NCBI RefSeq assembly: GCF_001882345.1
Contig: NZ_MINL01000001.1
Location: 2,193,705 to 2,257,704, forward strand
DNA: 64,000 bases
Direction of reading: 5' to 3'
From: Halomonas sp. QHL1
Lineage (GTDB): Bacteria > Pseudomonadota > Gammaproteobacteria > Pseudomonadales > Halomonadaceae
The notes under the pieces were generated by a model. The model was not told the origin of the DNA. It worked only from the letters and a program-made list of their open reading frames with translations, and searched no databases. Positions 16,918 through 25,133 of this stretch are shown piece after piece. Each line of letters begins with the position of its first letter. Position 1 is the first letter of the stretch. The translations under genes were made by a program, and so were the position numbers.

Positions 16918-18446
16918 GCCACAACCTATTTGAAACCTTTGCCGCCAAAATGCGTGAGCGCGCAGAGGCCGATTTTATTACCACCCGCGATGGCCGCCGC
17001 TATCGCTACACCGATGCGCTGTCCATCAGTGCGCAGCTTGCTGGCGCGCTAACCGAGTTAGGCGTTAAGCAAGGTGACCGAGTTGCCGTGCAGGTAGATA
17101 AAAGTCCTGAAGCCATTTTGCTTTACCTGGCCTGCCTGCGTATCGGCGGCGTCTACTTGCCCCTCAATACAGGCTATACGGGCGATGAGATTCGCTACTT
17201 CTTGAACGACGCCGAACCCGCGCTGTTTGTTTGCCGCCCTAAATTACTAGACGAAGCCAAGGCGCTTGCCGCTGAAACCGGCTGTCCTGCGGTGGCTACA
17301 CTAGGCAGCGCTAGTGATGGCAGCCTAATGGAAACCGCTCGCACGGCAGCGCCGCGGGAGGATGTCGTGGCACTTGGCGAGCGCGATCTGGCCGCTATTC
17401 TTTACACATCCGGCACCACCGGGCGCTCCAAAGGTGCCATGCTGACGCACAAGAACCTCGCCTCAAACGCTGAAACCTTGGTAACAGCCTGGCACTTCAG
17501 CGCCGATGACCGGCTAATCCATGCGCTGCCGATTTTCCACACCCACGGCTTATTCGTCGCCTGCAACGTCACCTTGATGGCGGGTGCCAGCATGCTGTTC
17601 CTGCCCAAGTTTGATGCCGATGTGATATTTGAAGAGTTGCCCCGTGGCAGTGTGATGATGGGCGTTCCTACCTTCTATACGCGCTTGGTTCAGGATGAGC
17701 GCCTGACGCCTGACGCTACCGCCAACATGCGGCTGTTCGTCTCCGGCTCTGCCCCGCTCACCGCCGAAACCCACGAGGCGTTTGAAGCCAAAACGGGCCA
17801 TGCGATTCTTGAGCGTTATGGCATGACCGAAACCAATATGAACCTCTCCAACCCTTATGAAGGCGCACGGCGAGCAGGTACCGTGGGTATGCCGCTACCC
17901 GGTGTGGAGATGCGTATTACCAATCGCGAAACCGGCGATGAAGTGCCTTTGGGTGAGATTGGCATGCTGCAGATTCGTGGCCCGAATGTGTTTATCGGCT
18001 ACTGGCGGATGCCTGAAAAAACCCGCGAGGAGCTGTTAGACGACGGCTTTTTCATTACCGGCGATCTCGCCATGGTCGACGAGCAGGGCTATGTGCATAT
18101 TGTGGGTCGCGACAAGGATCTAGTGATTTCCGGCGGCTACAACGTCTACCCAAAAGAAGTGGAGCAGGTGATCGACGAGCTCGATCAGGTCGCTGAATCC
18201 GCGGTCATCGGCCTACCCCATCCTGACTTTGGCGAGGGCGTGACCGCTGTGGTCGTACGCCAGCAAGGAGCTCTTGAAGATCAGCTTAATGAAGATAAGG
18301 TGATCAGCCACTTAGACGGTCGGCTAGCCAAGTATAAGCAGCCCAAACGGGTCTTCTTTGTCGATGAACTACCCCGTAATACCATGGGCAAAGTGCAGAA
18401 AAATGAGCTGCGCAAGCAGTTTAACGATACCTATCGCACTCCTTAG
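16914..18446 (+). CDS. matB: Malonyl-CoA synthetase (malonate-CoA ligase)
   Basis: ANL-superfamily acyl-CoA ligase, 510 aa: malonate + CoA + ATP gives malonyl-CoA + AMP + PPi. Seen: P-loop YTSGTTGRSKGAM, adenylate motif ERYGMTETNM, GDLAMVDEQGYVHIVGRDKD hinge region and C-terminal catalytic Lys in PRNTMGKVQKNEL. MatB identity follows from sequence style and the adjacent decarboxylase and TRAP genes. It overlaps matA by 4 nt and ends the operon before a clear terminator. Confidence 0.93.
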   Translation: MSHNLFETFAAKMRERAEADFITTRDGRRYRYTDALSISAQLAGALTELGVKQGDRVAVQVDKSPEAILLYLACLRIGGVYLPLNTGYTGDEIRYFLNDAEPALFVCRPKLLDEAKALAAETGCPAVATLGSASDGSLMETARTAAPREDVVALGERDLAAILYTSGTTGRSKGAMLTHKNLASNAETLVTAWHFSADDRLIHALPIFHTHGLFVACNVTLMAGASMLFLPKFDADVIFEELPRGSVMMGVPTFYTRLVQDERLTPDATANMRLFVSGSAPLTAETHEAFEAKTGHAILERYGMTETNMNLSNPYEGARRAGTVGMPLPGVEMRITNRETGDEVPLGEIGMLQIRGPNVFIGYWRMPEKTREELLDDGFFITGDLAMVDEQGYVHIVGRDKDLVISGGYNVYPKEVEQVIDELDQVAESAVIGLPHPDFGEGVTAVVVRQQGALEDQLNEDKVISHLDGRLAKYKQPKRVFFVDELPRNTMGKVQKNELRKQFNDTYRTP

Positions 18447-18483
18447 TCGCCCGTCCTGCCAGCATACTTTTAACAGCCTTTTG

Positions 18484-18505
18484 CCCCGCCGCGTGCGGGG
18501 TTTTT
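18484..18505 (+). terminator. Rho-independent terminator of the malonate operon
   Basis: CCCCGC, loop CGCGT, GCGGGG, then TTTTT, starting 38 nt after the matB stop codon. Confidence 0.85.
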
Positions 18506-18574
18506 GGTACGGCTTTGCTGGGAAAAGGAACCATTTGCTCTACTAAGTGTTAAGGTGAAACTACTTAACGAACG

Positions 18575-19048
18575 ATGGAGCAAATCACCTTGACTACGCC
18601 TACCGTCACGAGCGGCATCACTGCCAGCGAACTCTATAAGTTAGTCAGCCAGCCAGCCTCCGCCAGCAGCGAAAACGCGACCATTGAATGGCCCGAAGCG
18701 ACCATTAGCCTGGATGAAACGAATCAGACGCTGATCTGGGAGCTCAACGACTACGGCAACTTGCCGATCACCCTCTCGCGCAGCGAAAATGAGTGGGTCG
18801 CCATGGCGCCCATTGTGGCCGTCGACAGCGTCAAAAACGCCGCCGAACTTAACGAAGTGCTGCTGCGCCAGGGCATCTCGTTACCACTGGCCTCTGTGGG
18901 TATTGTCGAGATCGACGGGCACGACTTTTATGTGGCATACGGACAGCTGTTTGGCGACTCCAAGCTTGAGTCAATTTGCGCTGAGCTACACGCTACGGCC
19001 AGTGCAGCCATGGACGTCGCCGAACTGATACAAACGCACTTCGCCTAA
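18575..19048 (+). CDS. yjfI: DUF2170 protein, YjfI-like
   Basis: 157 aa, soluble, acidic and without cysteines apart from one near the C-terminus. The body from about 40 on (LIWELNDYGNLPITLSRSEN, then MAPIVAVDSVKNAAELNEVL) matches the DUF2170 family, of which E. coli YjfI is the known member. The function is unknown. It begins a six-gene same-strand cluster whose order equals E. coli yjfI-J-K-L-M-C, giving strong context support. Genes are 33-83 nt apart, so one transcript is likely. Confidence 0.82.
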   Translation: MEQITLTTPTVTSGITASELYKLVSQPASASSENATIEWPEATISLDETNQTLIWELNDYGNLPITLSRSENEWVAMAPIVAVDSVKNAAELNEVLLRQGISLPLASVGIVEIDGHDFYVAYGQLFGDSKLESICAELHATASAAMDVAELIQTHFA

Positions 19049-19131
19049 CGTTTACCCATTGTTCGTCTATTATCCAAATCACCGTTATCAATTAGTGTCA
19101 CCACTCAGGTGACGTATAAGCGAGATTATTT

Positions 19132-19827
19132 ATGTTAAGCAAAATCATGACCGCCCTACGTGGCAAAGCGACTGAAACCGGTCAAACAGTAGTAGATTCC
19201 CAGGCACTGCGCATTTTAGACCAGGAAATCCGCGACTCGGAAAATCACCTGAGCCAGTCTAAAACCGAGCTCACCCGCTTGATGGGCCAGCGCCAACTAA
19301 ACAGCAATAAAGCCGACACGCTGGAAAGCAAAATCGCCGAGCTGGAAAAAAGCGCCGAAGCCGCGCTGGATAAAGGTGAAGAACAGCTCGCCGTTGAAGT
19401 GGCAGAACGCATGGTGGCGCTACAGGATGACCTGGAAGCAGAGCGTGCCATTGTCAGCGAGTACGATGCCAGCATCGAAAAACTGCGCGGTGCCATTCGC
19501 GGTACCGACAACCAGCTTCGCCAGCTCAAGCAGCAGGTGAGCGTCGTTAAAGCCACCGAGTCAGCGCAAAAAGCCCAATCTGCCGTAGCGTCTCGCCACT
19601 CTGGCCAGAACAGCGCGATGAGCAGCGCCATGGAATCACTCGATCGCATCAAAGAGCGTCAGCAGCTTAATTCGGCGCAAATGCAGGCCGCCGATGAGAT
19701 GGCCGCTGAAGAGAGCGGTAGCTCGCTGGAAGCCCGCCTGAAAGCAGCCGGTGTGGGCGGTCAGGAGCGCAAGGCAGACGACGTGTTAGCACGCCTGAAA
19801 GCGAAGAAAAATGCCGCACAAGAGTAA
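19132..19827 (+). CDS. yjfJ: PspA/IM30 family protein, YjfJ-like
   Basis: 231 aa, almost entirely alpha-helical coiled coil, with the amphipathic N-terminal helix and heptad-rich body typical of PspA/IM30 (ESCRT-III-related) membrane-remodelling proteins. Seen: LDQEIRDSENHLSQSKTELT and long E/K/Q-rich helices, then a flexible tail (SLEARLKAAGVGGQERKADD). The sigma-54-linked psp genes are absent, so this is the YjfJ branch rather than stress PspA. It probably assembles on the inner membrane next to the DUF350 and lipoprotein partners encoded downstream. Confidence 0.85.
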   Translation: MLSKIMTALRGKATETGQTVVDSQALRILDQEIRDSENHLSQSKTELTRLMGQRQLNSNKADTLESKIAELEKSAEAALDKGEEQLAVEVAERMVALQDDLEAERAIVSEYDASIEKLRGAIRGTDNQLRQLKQQVSVVKATESAQKAQSAVASRHSGQNSAMSSAMESLDRIKERQQLNSAQMQAADEMAAEESGSSLEARLKAAGVGGQERKADDVLARLKAKKNAAQE

Positions 19828-19860
19828 ATTCAGCGTTTAAATTTATTAGGGAGCCAGGCC

Positions 19861-20583
19861 ATGTTTAACACCCTCAAGGCACTTTTTCGCGCTACCACGG
19901 AAAAGCCGCCCGAGCCGAATACAGGCCGCCCGGTGGCCGCGGGCCTGCCTATGGGCATCAGTCAGGAAGACCTTGAGGGCCTGCGCCTGGATGGGCGCGT
20001 CAATATCAAGCTGATCGGCCTGCGTGCCCATCCCGACGCGCTGTTTCGCTGGAACGACGATGACTACCATCATATTGCCGCCGTAGGGCACGTCGACCTT
20101 GGTCAAGGAGCGCACCTGGTGCGCTTCTATCTGGATAACGACACCTGGCTGCAGGCCAACATTGAGAACGGCCAGGTGCTTGAATATAAGCTGTTCGACT
20201 TTTACCGTGTTGCCCATCTCTCGGATGCCGAGTTTGATAGCTTGATCAACGGTGAAGATAAGCAGCCCGACAGCATCGGCGCCCAAACTGTCTCGCTCAC
20301 CTCAACCACTGAGGAAGCGCGCAGTTGCACCTATCAGCGAGTGTGGGGGGATGGCGACAGCCTGTGGTCGCCGCCGGTGGTTTTCGAAGAGCAGGTAATG
20401 ACCACCGAGAGCGTGTCGGCCCGCCATGTGACCCACCATGCAATGCTCTATGAGCGTACCATTGAAGGCGCTGAGCGTATGGAGTACTTACTGTTAAGCG
20501 CAGAAAGCGATGGCGAAGGCAGCTTTATGGTGGTGCACAACGTGGGGGTAGATGTGGCCTCCGTCGATATCGACGCTATGTAA
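19861..20583 (+). CDS. yjfK: DUF2491 protein, YjfK-like
   Basis: 240 aa, soluble, no membrane segment. The N-terminus is proline-rich; the body contains GHVDLGQGAHLVRFYLDNDTW-type beta-rich sequence and YKLFDFYRVAHLSDAEF. Length and position fit YjfK (DUF2491). Function unknown; in comparative genomics the family travels with PspA, DUF350 and glutathionylspermidine-synthase-like ATP-grasp genes, as here. It sits between the PspA homologue and the DUF350 membrane gene. Confidence 0.8.
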   Translation: MFNTLKALFRATTEKPPEPNTGRPVAAGLPMGISQEDLEGLRLDGRVNIKLIGLRAHPDALFRWNDDDYHHIAAVGHVDLGQGAHLVRFYLDNDTWLQANIENGQVLEYKLFDFYRVAHLSDAEFDSLINGEDKQPDSIGAQTVSLTSTTEEARSCTYQRVWGDGDSLWSPPVVFEEQVMTTESVSARHVTHHAMLYERTIEGAERMEYLLLSAESDGEGSFMVVHNVGVDVASVDIDAM

Positions 20584-20639
20584 TCATTACCGCCGTTTTT
20601 TAAAATACGTTTTACCTACTACAAAAGGAAACCGCCACC

Positions 20640-21053
20640 ATGGTGAACTACCTGTACGGCTTGCCATCATTTATCGCCTATCTAGTCACGGCGATTTTAC
20701 TGCTCGCCGCCTTTATGTACTGCTACAGCCGGATTACCCCGCACCACGAATGGACGTTGATTCGCGAAGGTAACGCCGCCGCCGCTTCTGCCTACGGCGG
20801 CTCCATTTTAGGCTTTACCATTCCGCTATATAGCGCGATGGCACACTCGATCAGCTTTATCGATTTTGTGCTCTGGGGCGTCGTCGCCTTTATCGTTCAG
20901 TTGGCTACCTTCTTCGCGGTTAAGCTGTTTCTACGTAAACAGGGTGAAAGCCTGTCGCAGCACATTACCGAAGGCCACCAGGCCTACGGCATTTTGATGG
21001 CCAGCGTGGCCGTGGCAGTCGGCTTACTCAACGCCGCTTCGATGACGTGGTAA
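20640..21053 (+). CDS. yjfL: DUF350 inner membrane protein, YjfL-like
   Basis: 137 aa with four predicted transmembrane helices. Segments include FIAYLVTAILLLAAFMYCYS and GNAAAASAYGGSILGFTIPL; the polar GNAAAA-type loop is characteristic of DUF350. Proposed as a channel- or anchor-like membrane partner of the yjf system, but no biochemical role is established. AAGGAA lies upstream of the ATG at 20640. Followed 12 nt later by a lipoprotein gene. Confidence 0.85.
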   Translation: MVNYLYGLPSFIAYLVTAILLLAAFMYCYSRITPHHEWTLIREGNAAAASAYGGSILGFTIPLYSAMAHSISFIDFVLWGVVAFIVQLATFFAVKLFLRKQGESLSQHITEGHQAYGILMASVAVAVGLLNAASMTW

Positions 21054-21065
21054 AGGAGAGCCTGC

Positions 21066-21674
21066 ATGTCTAAACACGATCACACCCCTCATTTGCCACG
21101 CCGCAAGCGCAGCGGGCGCTTGTCATTAGCGGTGATGGGCGCTAGTGCCTTTGGTCTTACTGCCTGTGGCCAACCGCCCCAGGAAGAGCAAATCACCGAG
21201 ATCGAATTTGACGAGCCGCGCAGCTTTGAAAGCGTTGAAGCCTGCGTCGCTGAAAATGTCTATACCCGTAGCGCCTGTGAAGATGCCTACGAAGCGTCCC
21301 TGGAAGCGGTGCCGCGCTATAGCACCCTGGAAGAGTGCGAAGCTGAGAATGGTGAAGGCGCTTGTACCGCGCCAACCGAAGAGCAGTCACAAGCGGCGAC
21401 GGGTAGCACCGGTGGTAGCTGGTTTATGCCCGCCATGATGGGCTATATGGTCGGCAGCATGATGTCCAACACTAACCGTGGACGCTCCTTCGAGCGGGTT
21501 TACCAAGAGCCGGTGTACCGCAATCGTCAAAACCAGGGCAACTGGAACACCGCGACCAATCAGGCGACCCAGCGCGTTACCCAGCGTAATGATGCAATGC
21601 GCAGCTCAGTGGCGACCTCTCAGCGCCGCGGCTTTGGCTCGCGCTCTTCTGCCCGCGGCGGTTGGGGCTCCTAA
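21066..21674 (+). CDS. yjfM: DUF1190 lipoprotein, YjfM-like
   Basis: 202 aa. A long basic N-terminus (residues 1-19) precedes a lipoprotein signal peptide with lipobox LTAC and acylation Cys34. The mature part has a Cys-containing, Glu-rich domain (CVAENVYTRSACEDAY and a further CEAENGEGAC), then a low-complexity Gln/Asn/Arg segment and a Gly/Ser/Arg tail (RGFGSRSSARGGWGS). This layout fits UPF0441/DUF1190 proteins such as YjfM and YgiB. The flexible C-terminus could be a substrate or tether for the ATP-grasp enzyme encoded next; this is inference. Confidence 0.82.
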   Translation: MSKHDHTPHLPRRKRSGRLSLAVMGASAFGLTACGQPPQEEQITEIEFDEPRSFESVEACVAENVYTRSACEDAYEASLEAVPRYSTLEECEAENGEGACTAPTEEQSQAATGSTGGSWFMPAMMGYMVGSMMSNTNRGRSFERVYQEPVYRNRQNQGNWNTATNQATQRVTQRNDAMRSSVATSQRRGFGSRSSARGGWGS

Positions 21675-21693
21675 CCCCTAGGCAAACATTACT

Positions 21694-22860
21694 ATGCTGC
21701 GAATCGATATCCCTGAACGAAGCAACTGGAAAGCCCTTGCCCACGAGCTGGGCTTTCATTTTCATACCATCGACGGGGAGCCTTACTGGAAAGAGGACGC
21801 CTACTACCAGTTCACCCTAGAGCAGGTAGAGCGTGACATTGAAGAGCCTACCGAGGCGGTGCATGAGATGTGCATGGAGCTGGTGGATAAGGTCTGCCAC
21901 TCCAATGCACTTATGCAGCGCTTGGCGCTGCCCGAGCATATGTGGGACAGCATCCATAACTCGTGGAAGTCGGGTCAGCCGCACCTCTACGGACGAATGG
22001 ATTTTGCCTATTCCGGCGATGGACCGGCGAAACTGCTGGAGCTCAACTACGACACCCCTACCTCGCTCTACGAAGCGGGCTTTTTTCAGTGGGTGTGGCT
22101 TGAGCAAGCCATCCAGCAAGGCATCCTGCCCCGCCATGCGGATCAGTACAACTCGATTCAAGAGCGCCTGCTCAATGCCATGGCGCACCTTGGCGACCGC
22201 ATAGAAGCGCGCACGCTCTACTTCTCCTGCATCAAAGATAACCCCGAAGAGCGTGCCACCGTGCACTACTTACAGGATGTCGCAGTACAGGCCGGCCTGA
22301 ACGCGCCGTTTATCTACACTGAAGATATTGGCCTGCGCCCCGGAGCTGAGCACTTTGTTGACTTGGAGAACCAGCCCATCCACGCGCTGTTCAAACTCTA
22401 CCCTTGGGAGGAGATGGCCGACGATGCGTTTGGCGAGTATATCCCTCAGTTAAACACCCACTGGTTTGAGCCGCCCTGGAAAGCGATTCTTTCTAACAAG
22501 GGTATTCTACCCCTGCTATGGGAGCATTTTGAGGGCCACCCCAATCTACTGCCGGCGTTTTTCGAGGATGCCAATAGCCCGCCGCTGCCAGCAGGATGGG
22601 TGCGCAAACCTTTTTTTTCCCGGGAAGGCAGTAACATTGAACTGATCACCCCCGCAGGGCAACGAGAAGCAGTTGATGGGCCCTATACCGACAGCCCATG
22701 GATCCGTCAGGCGTATCATCCCATGCCGCGCTTTGGTAACAATCACGCCTTAATTGGCAGTTGGGTGGTGGGTGACCGCGCTTGCGGTATGGGCATTCGC
22801 GAAGACGTTGGCCGTATCACCAAAGACTCTTCCTGCTTTGTGCCCCACGCGATCGTCTAA
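21694..22860 (+). CDS. yjfC: Glutathionylspermidine synthase-like ATP-grasp ligase, YjfC-like
   Basis: 388 aa, matching the C-terminal synthetase half of Gss without its N-terminal amidase domain, as in E. coli YjfC. Seen: RMDFAYSGDGPAKLLELNYD with the catalytic/metal Asp and Glu-Asn region, LLPAFF and KPFFSREGSNIEL, the ATP-grasp Lys/Glu-type lid, and the C-terminal IGSWVVGDRACGMGIRED. Family members ligate an amine to a carboxylate with ATP; the substrate of YjfC proteins is unknown. Last gene of the cluster, followed by a terminator. Confidence 0.88.
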   Translation: MLRIDIPERSNWKALAHELGFHFHTIDGEPYWKEDAYYQFTLEQVERDIEEPTEAVHEMCMELVDKVCHSNALMQRLALPEHMWDSIHNSWKSGQPHLYGRMDFAYSGDGPAKLLELNYDTPTSLYEAGFFQWVWLEQAIQQGILPRHADQYNSIQERLLNAMAHLGDRIEARTLYFSCIKDNPEERATVHYLQDVAVQAGLNAPFIYTEDIGLRPGAEHFVDLENQPIHALFKLYPWEEMADDAFGEYIPQLNTHWFEPPWKAILSNKGILPLLWEHFEGHPNLLPAFFEDANSPPLPAGWVRKPFFSREGSNIELITPAGQREAVDGPYTDSPWIRQAYHPMPRFGNNHALIGSWVVGDRACGMGIREDVGRITKDSSCFVPHAIV

Positions 22861-22953
22861 ACAGACGTACCAAACTCCGCTTATTATCGCTGGACATTGC
22901 TCCCTAAAAAAGCTGAAATCACCCGTACTACTTTAAGCATTACTTTCGTGAGC

Positions 22954-22981
22954 AGGGGGCATCGCCCCCTTCACTTTTTTT
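22954..22981 (+). terminator. Rho-independent terminator after the yjf cluster
   Basis: AGGGGGC, loop ATC, GCCCCCT, then a run of seven T after TCAC. It lies 93 nt after the yjfC stop and before the chemosensory operon. Confidence 0.75.
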
Positions 22982-23078
22982 ATCCTGAATATTACCCAAC
23001 CGCATTGTCACTAGGGTTTGAAAGCCTAAATGTCGTTGCATCTTCAGGGCCACCGTTTACTTTGGAGCAACGGCGAAC

Positions 23079-25121
23079 ATGATGGCGCGCTGGAAATCCC
23101 TACCTTTACGGCTTCGGCTATTTCTCTCCTTTGGGACGGTCTTAGCGCTCGCAATGCTCCTGGCGCTCTATCTTCAAGCGCGTACCCACAGCCAAGCGCG
23201 GCTGAACAACCTGCTTAATCAAGAGCTACCGGCACAGGTTGAAGGGTTAGCAGCGCATGTGAACCTTAACCTTAGCCAGGATCTAGCCATTTCCGAAAGC
23301 CTGGCCAATAGCTACTTTATTGAGCAGTGGGTGCGCGACGGTTTGCCTGAAGAGCGACAAAACGAGATTACCCTCTACCTTGAGCGCCTTATGGAGCAGT
23401 TAGACACCGAACTGGTGTTTATCGCCGCTCAATACCAGGGGCGGGGCTACTATTTCCAACTGCGCGATGGCGAATTTCTGCAGCGTGTTATCCAGCCCCC
23501 CGGTAGCGAAGACGATTGGTACTACCGTTTTACTGAAAGCGATAACACTTACGAGCTGAATTTAGATAGCGACGCCTTTTCACCCGATGATGCCTTTGTG
23601 TACGTCAATTATCGCAGCGCGGTAAATGCCACCAACGGTCGACCGCTGGTGGTGGCCGGCGCGGGGCTTGATCTCTCCCAAATGGCCAGCTTGATTGATG
23701 ACTTCCGCTTAGGTGACACCGGCCACGCTTCGCTGCTCAGCGCCGAAGGTGAGCTGCTCGTTCGCAGTGGTGAAAATATTCGTAGTGATGAAACAGCACC
23801 TATTAGCGAGACAGCGGTGGAGTCCTTAGCAGAGGAAACGTCCCAGCGTCTGCTGCGTGATGAACGGCTCCAGATACAAGAGATTGAGCGCGACGGCCAA
23901 ACTTTCCTGATTAACACACGCTGGCTACCCGAACTGCAGCGCTACCTGATGGTGGAAGTCGATAAAGAGGCGTACCTGGCGTCCACCCGTGAGCGCTTTC
24001 TGGAGTCCAGCGGTATAGGCCTGCTCATTTTGCTCGTCGGGTTACTGGTGCTCTACCCGCTGACTGGCAGCCTCATCCGCCCGCTGGTTGATTTCCAGCG
24101 CCAGTTGAAAGATATCACCCTCAGCCTGGATCTTTCGCGGCGGGTCAGCACCGACGACAAAGCCGAGCTTGGCGACTTAGCTGATCAAACCAACGAGCTC
24201 CTTGAGCGCCTTTCCCGCGCTATCGCAGCGGTGTCCAAGAACGCTCAGGCGCTAACCCAAGTCGCCGACCGGCTCGCGAAAACGGCCGGGCTTTCCGGAG
24301 TGCACGGCAGTGATATTGACCATGAGGCGAGCCAAACCATGGCCGCAGCGGTCGAGGAGATGGCCTCTTCGGTGGCTGAAATCACCTCCACCATGGAAGA
24401 ACTCTCTACCTCATCAACCCAAATTGCCGACCACTCCCAATCGGTGGTCGACGTTGCCAATCAGACCCTGGAACGCAGCCGTAAAGGCAGTTCGGCCATG
24501 CAGCTGTTACAGTCGAAAATGCAAGATATTCGCAGCGACAGCGAGCAGAGCCTCACCGAGATCATGACGCTGGGGGCGAAATCCAAACAGATCAACAAGG
24601 TCATGGAGTTGATCAACACCCTGGCCGCCCAGACCAAACTGATCGCCTTTAATGCTGCCTTGGAAGCCTCGAGCGCAGGGGAGTCGGGGCGACGCTTTTC
24701 GGTCGTTGCCAGCGAAATACGCCGCTTGGCAGACAGCGTGACCGACTCTACCCAAGAGATCGAAGCGCATACCGATGATATTCAGACGGCGATTAATCGC
24801 CTGGTGGTGGCCTCTGAAAAAGGCGCCACCTCAATCGAGCAGGGCGTTGAAGCAAGCATGAGCACCGCCCAGGATCTCGAGGCGCTGCTTAAGGCGGCGA
24901 GTCAAACCAGCAGCGCGGCCCAACAGATATCTCTGTCTACTCAGCAGCAAAAAACCGCCAGTAGCCAGGTGGTGATGGCGCTGCGCGATATCGATACGGC
25001 CAGTTCACGCAACGCGCACTCGGTGCGCAGCATTACCGATATCAGCCAGGACATGATCCATATGTCGGCTGAGCTTAACGCGCTGGTGCAGGAGTTCACC
25101 CTAACAAATAAAGACCGCTGA
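23079..25121 (+). CDS. Methyl-accepting chemotaxis protein (sensor of a Wsp-like pathway)
   Basis: 680 aa. TM1 about 12-32, a large periplasmic Cache-like sensor (about 33-305), TM2 about 310-332, HAMP about 333-385, then the cytoplasmic signalling coiled coil. The hairpin tip near residues 514-535 is divergent: AAQTKLIAFNAALEASSAGE, against the usual FQTNLLALNAAVEAARAGE. The protein ends without the NWETF-type pentapeptide that recruits CheR in enteric receptors. ATGs at 23079 and 23082 are both possible; GGAG is at 23064. It leads an operon whose other products include CheB, CheR, CheA and a diguanylate cyclase. Confidence 0.93.
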   Translation: MMARWKSLPLRLRLFLSFGTVLALAMLLALYLQARTHSQARLNNLLNQELPAQVEGLAAHVNLNLSQDLAISESLANSYFIEQWVRDGLPEERQNEITLYLERLMEQLDTELVFIAAQYQGRGYYFQLRDGEFLQRVIQPPGSEDDWYYRFTESDNTYELNLDSDAFSPDDAFVYVNYRSAVNATNGRPLVVAGAGLDLSQMASLIDDFRLGDTGHASLLSAEGELLVRSGENIRSDETAPISETAVESLAEETSQRLLRDERLQIQEIERDGQTFLINTRWLPELQRYLMVEVDKEAYLASTRERFLESSGIGLLILLVGLLVLYPLTGSLIRPLVDFQRQLKDITLSLDLSRRVSTDDKAELGDLADQTNELLERLSRAIAAVSKNAQALTQVADRLAKTAGLSGVHGSDIDHEASQTMAAAVEEMASSVAEITSTMEELSTSSTQIADHSQSVVDVANQTLERSRKGSSAMQLLQSKMQDIRSDSEQSLTEIMTLGAKSKQINKVMELINTLAAQTKLIAFNAALEASSAGESGRRFSVVASEIRRLADSVTDSTQEIEAHTDDIQTAINRLVVASEKGATSIEQGVEASMSTAQDLEALLKAASQTSSAAQQISLSTQQQKTASSQVVMALRDIDTASSRNAHSVRSITDISQDMIHMSAELNALVQEFTLTNKDR

Positions 25122-25133
25122 TAAGGATACCGG

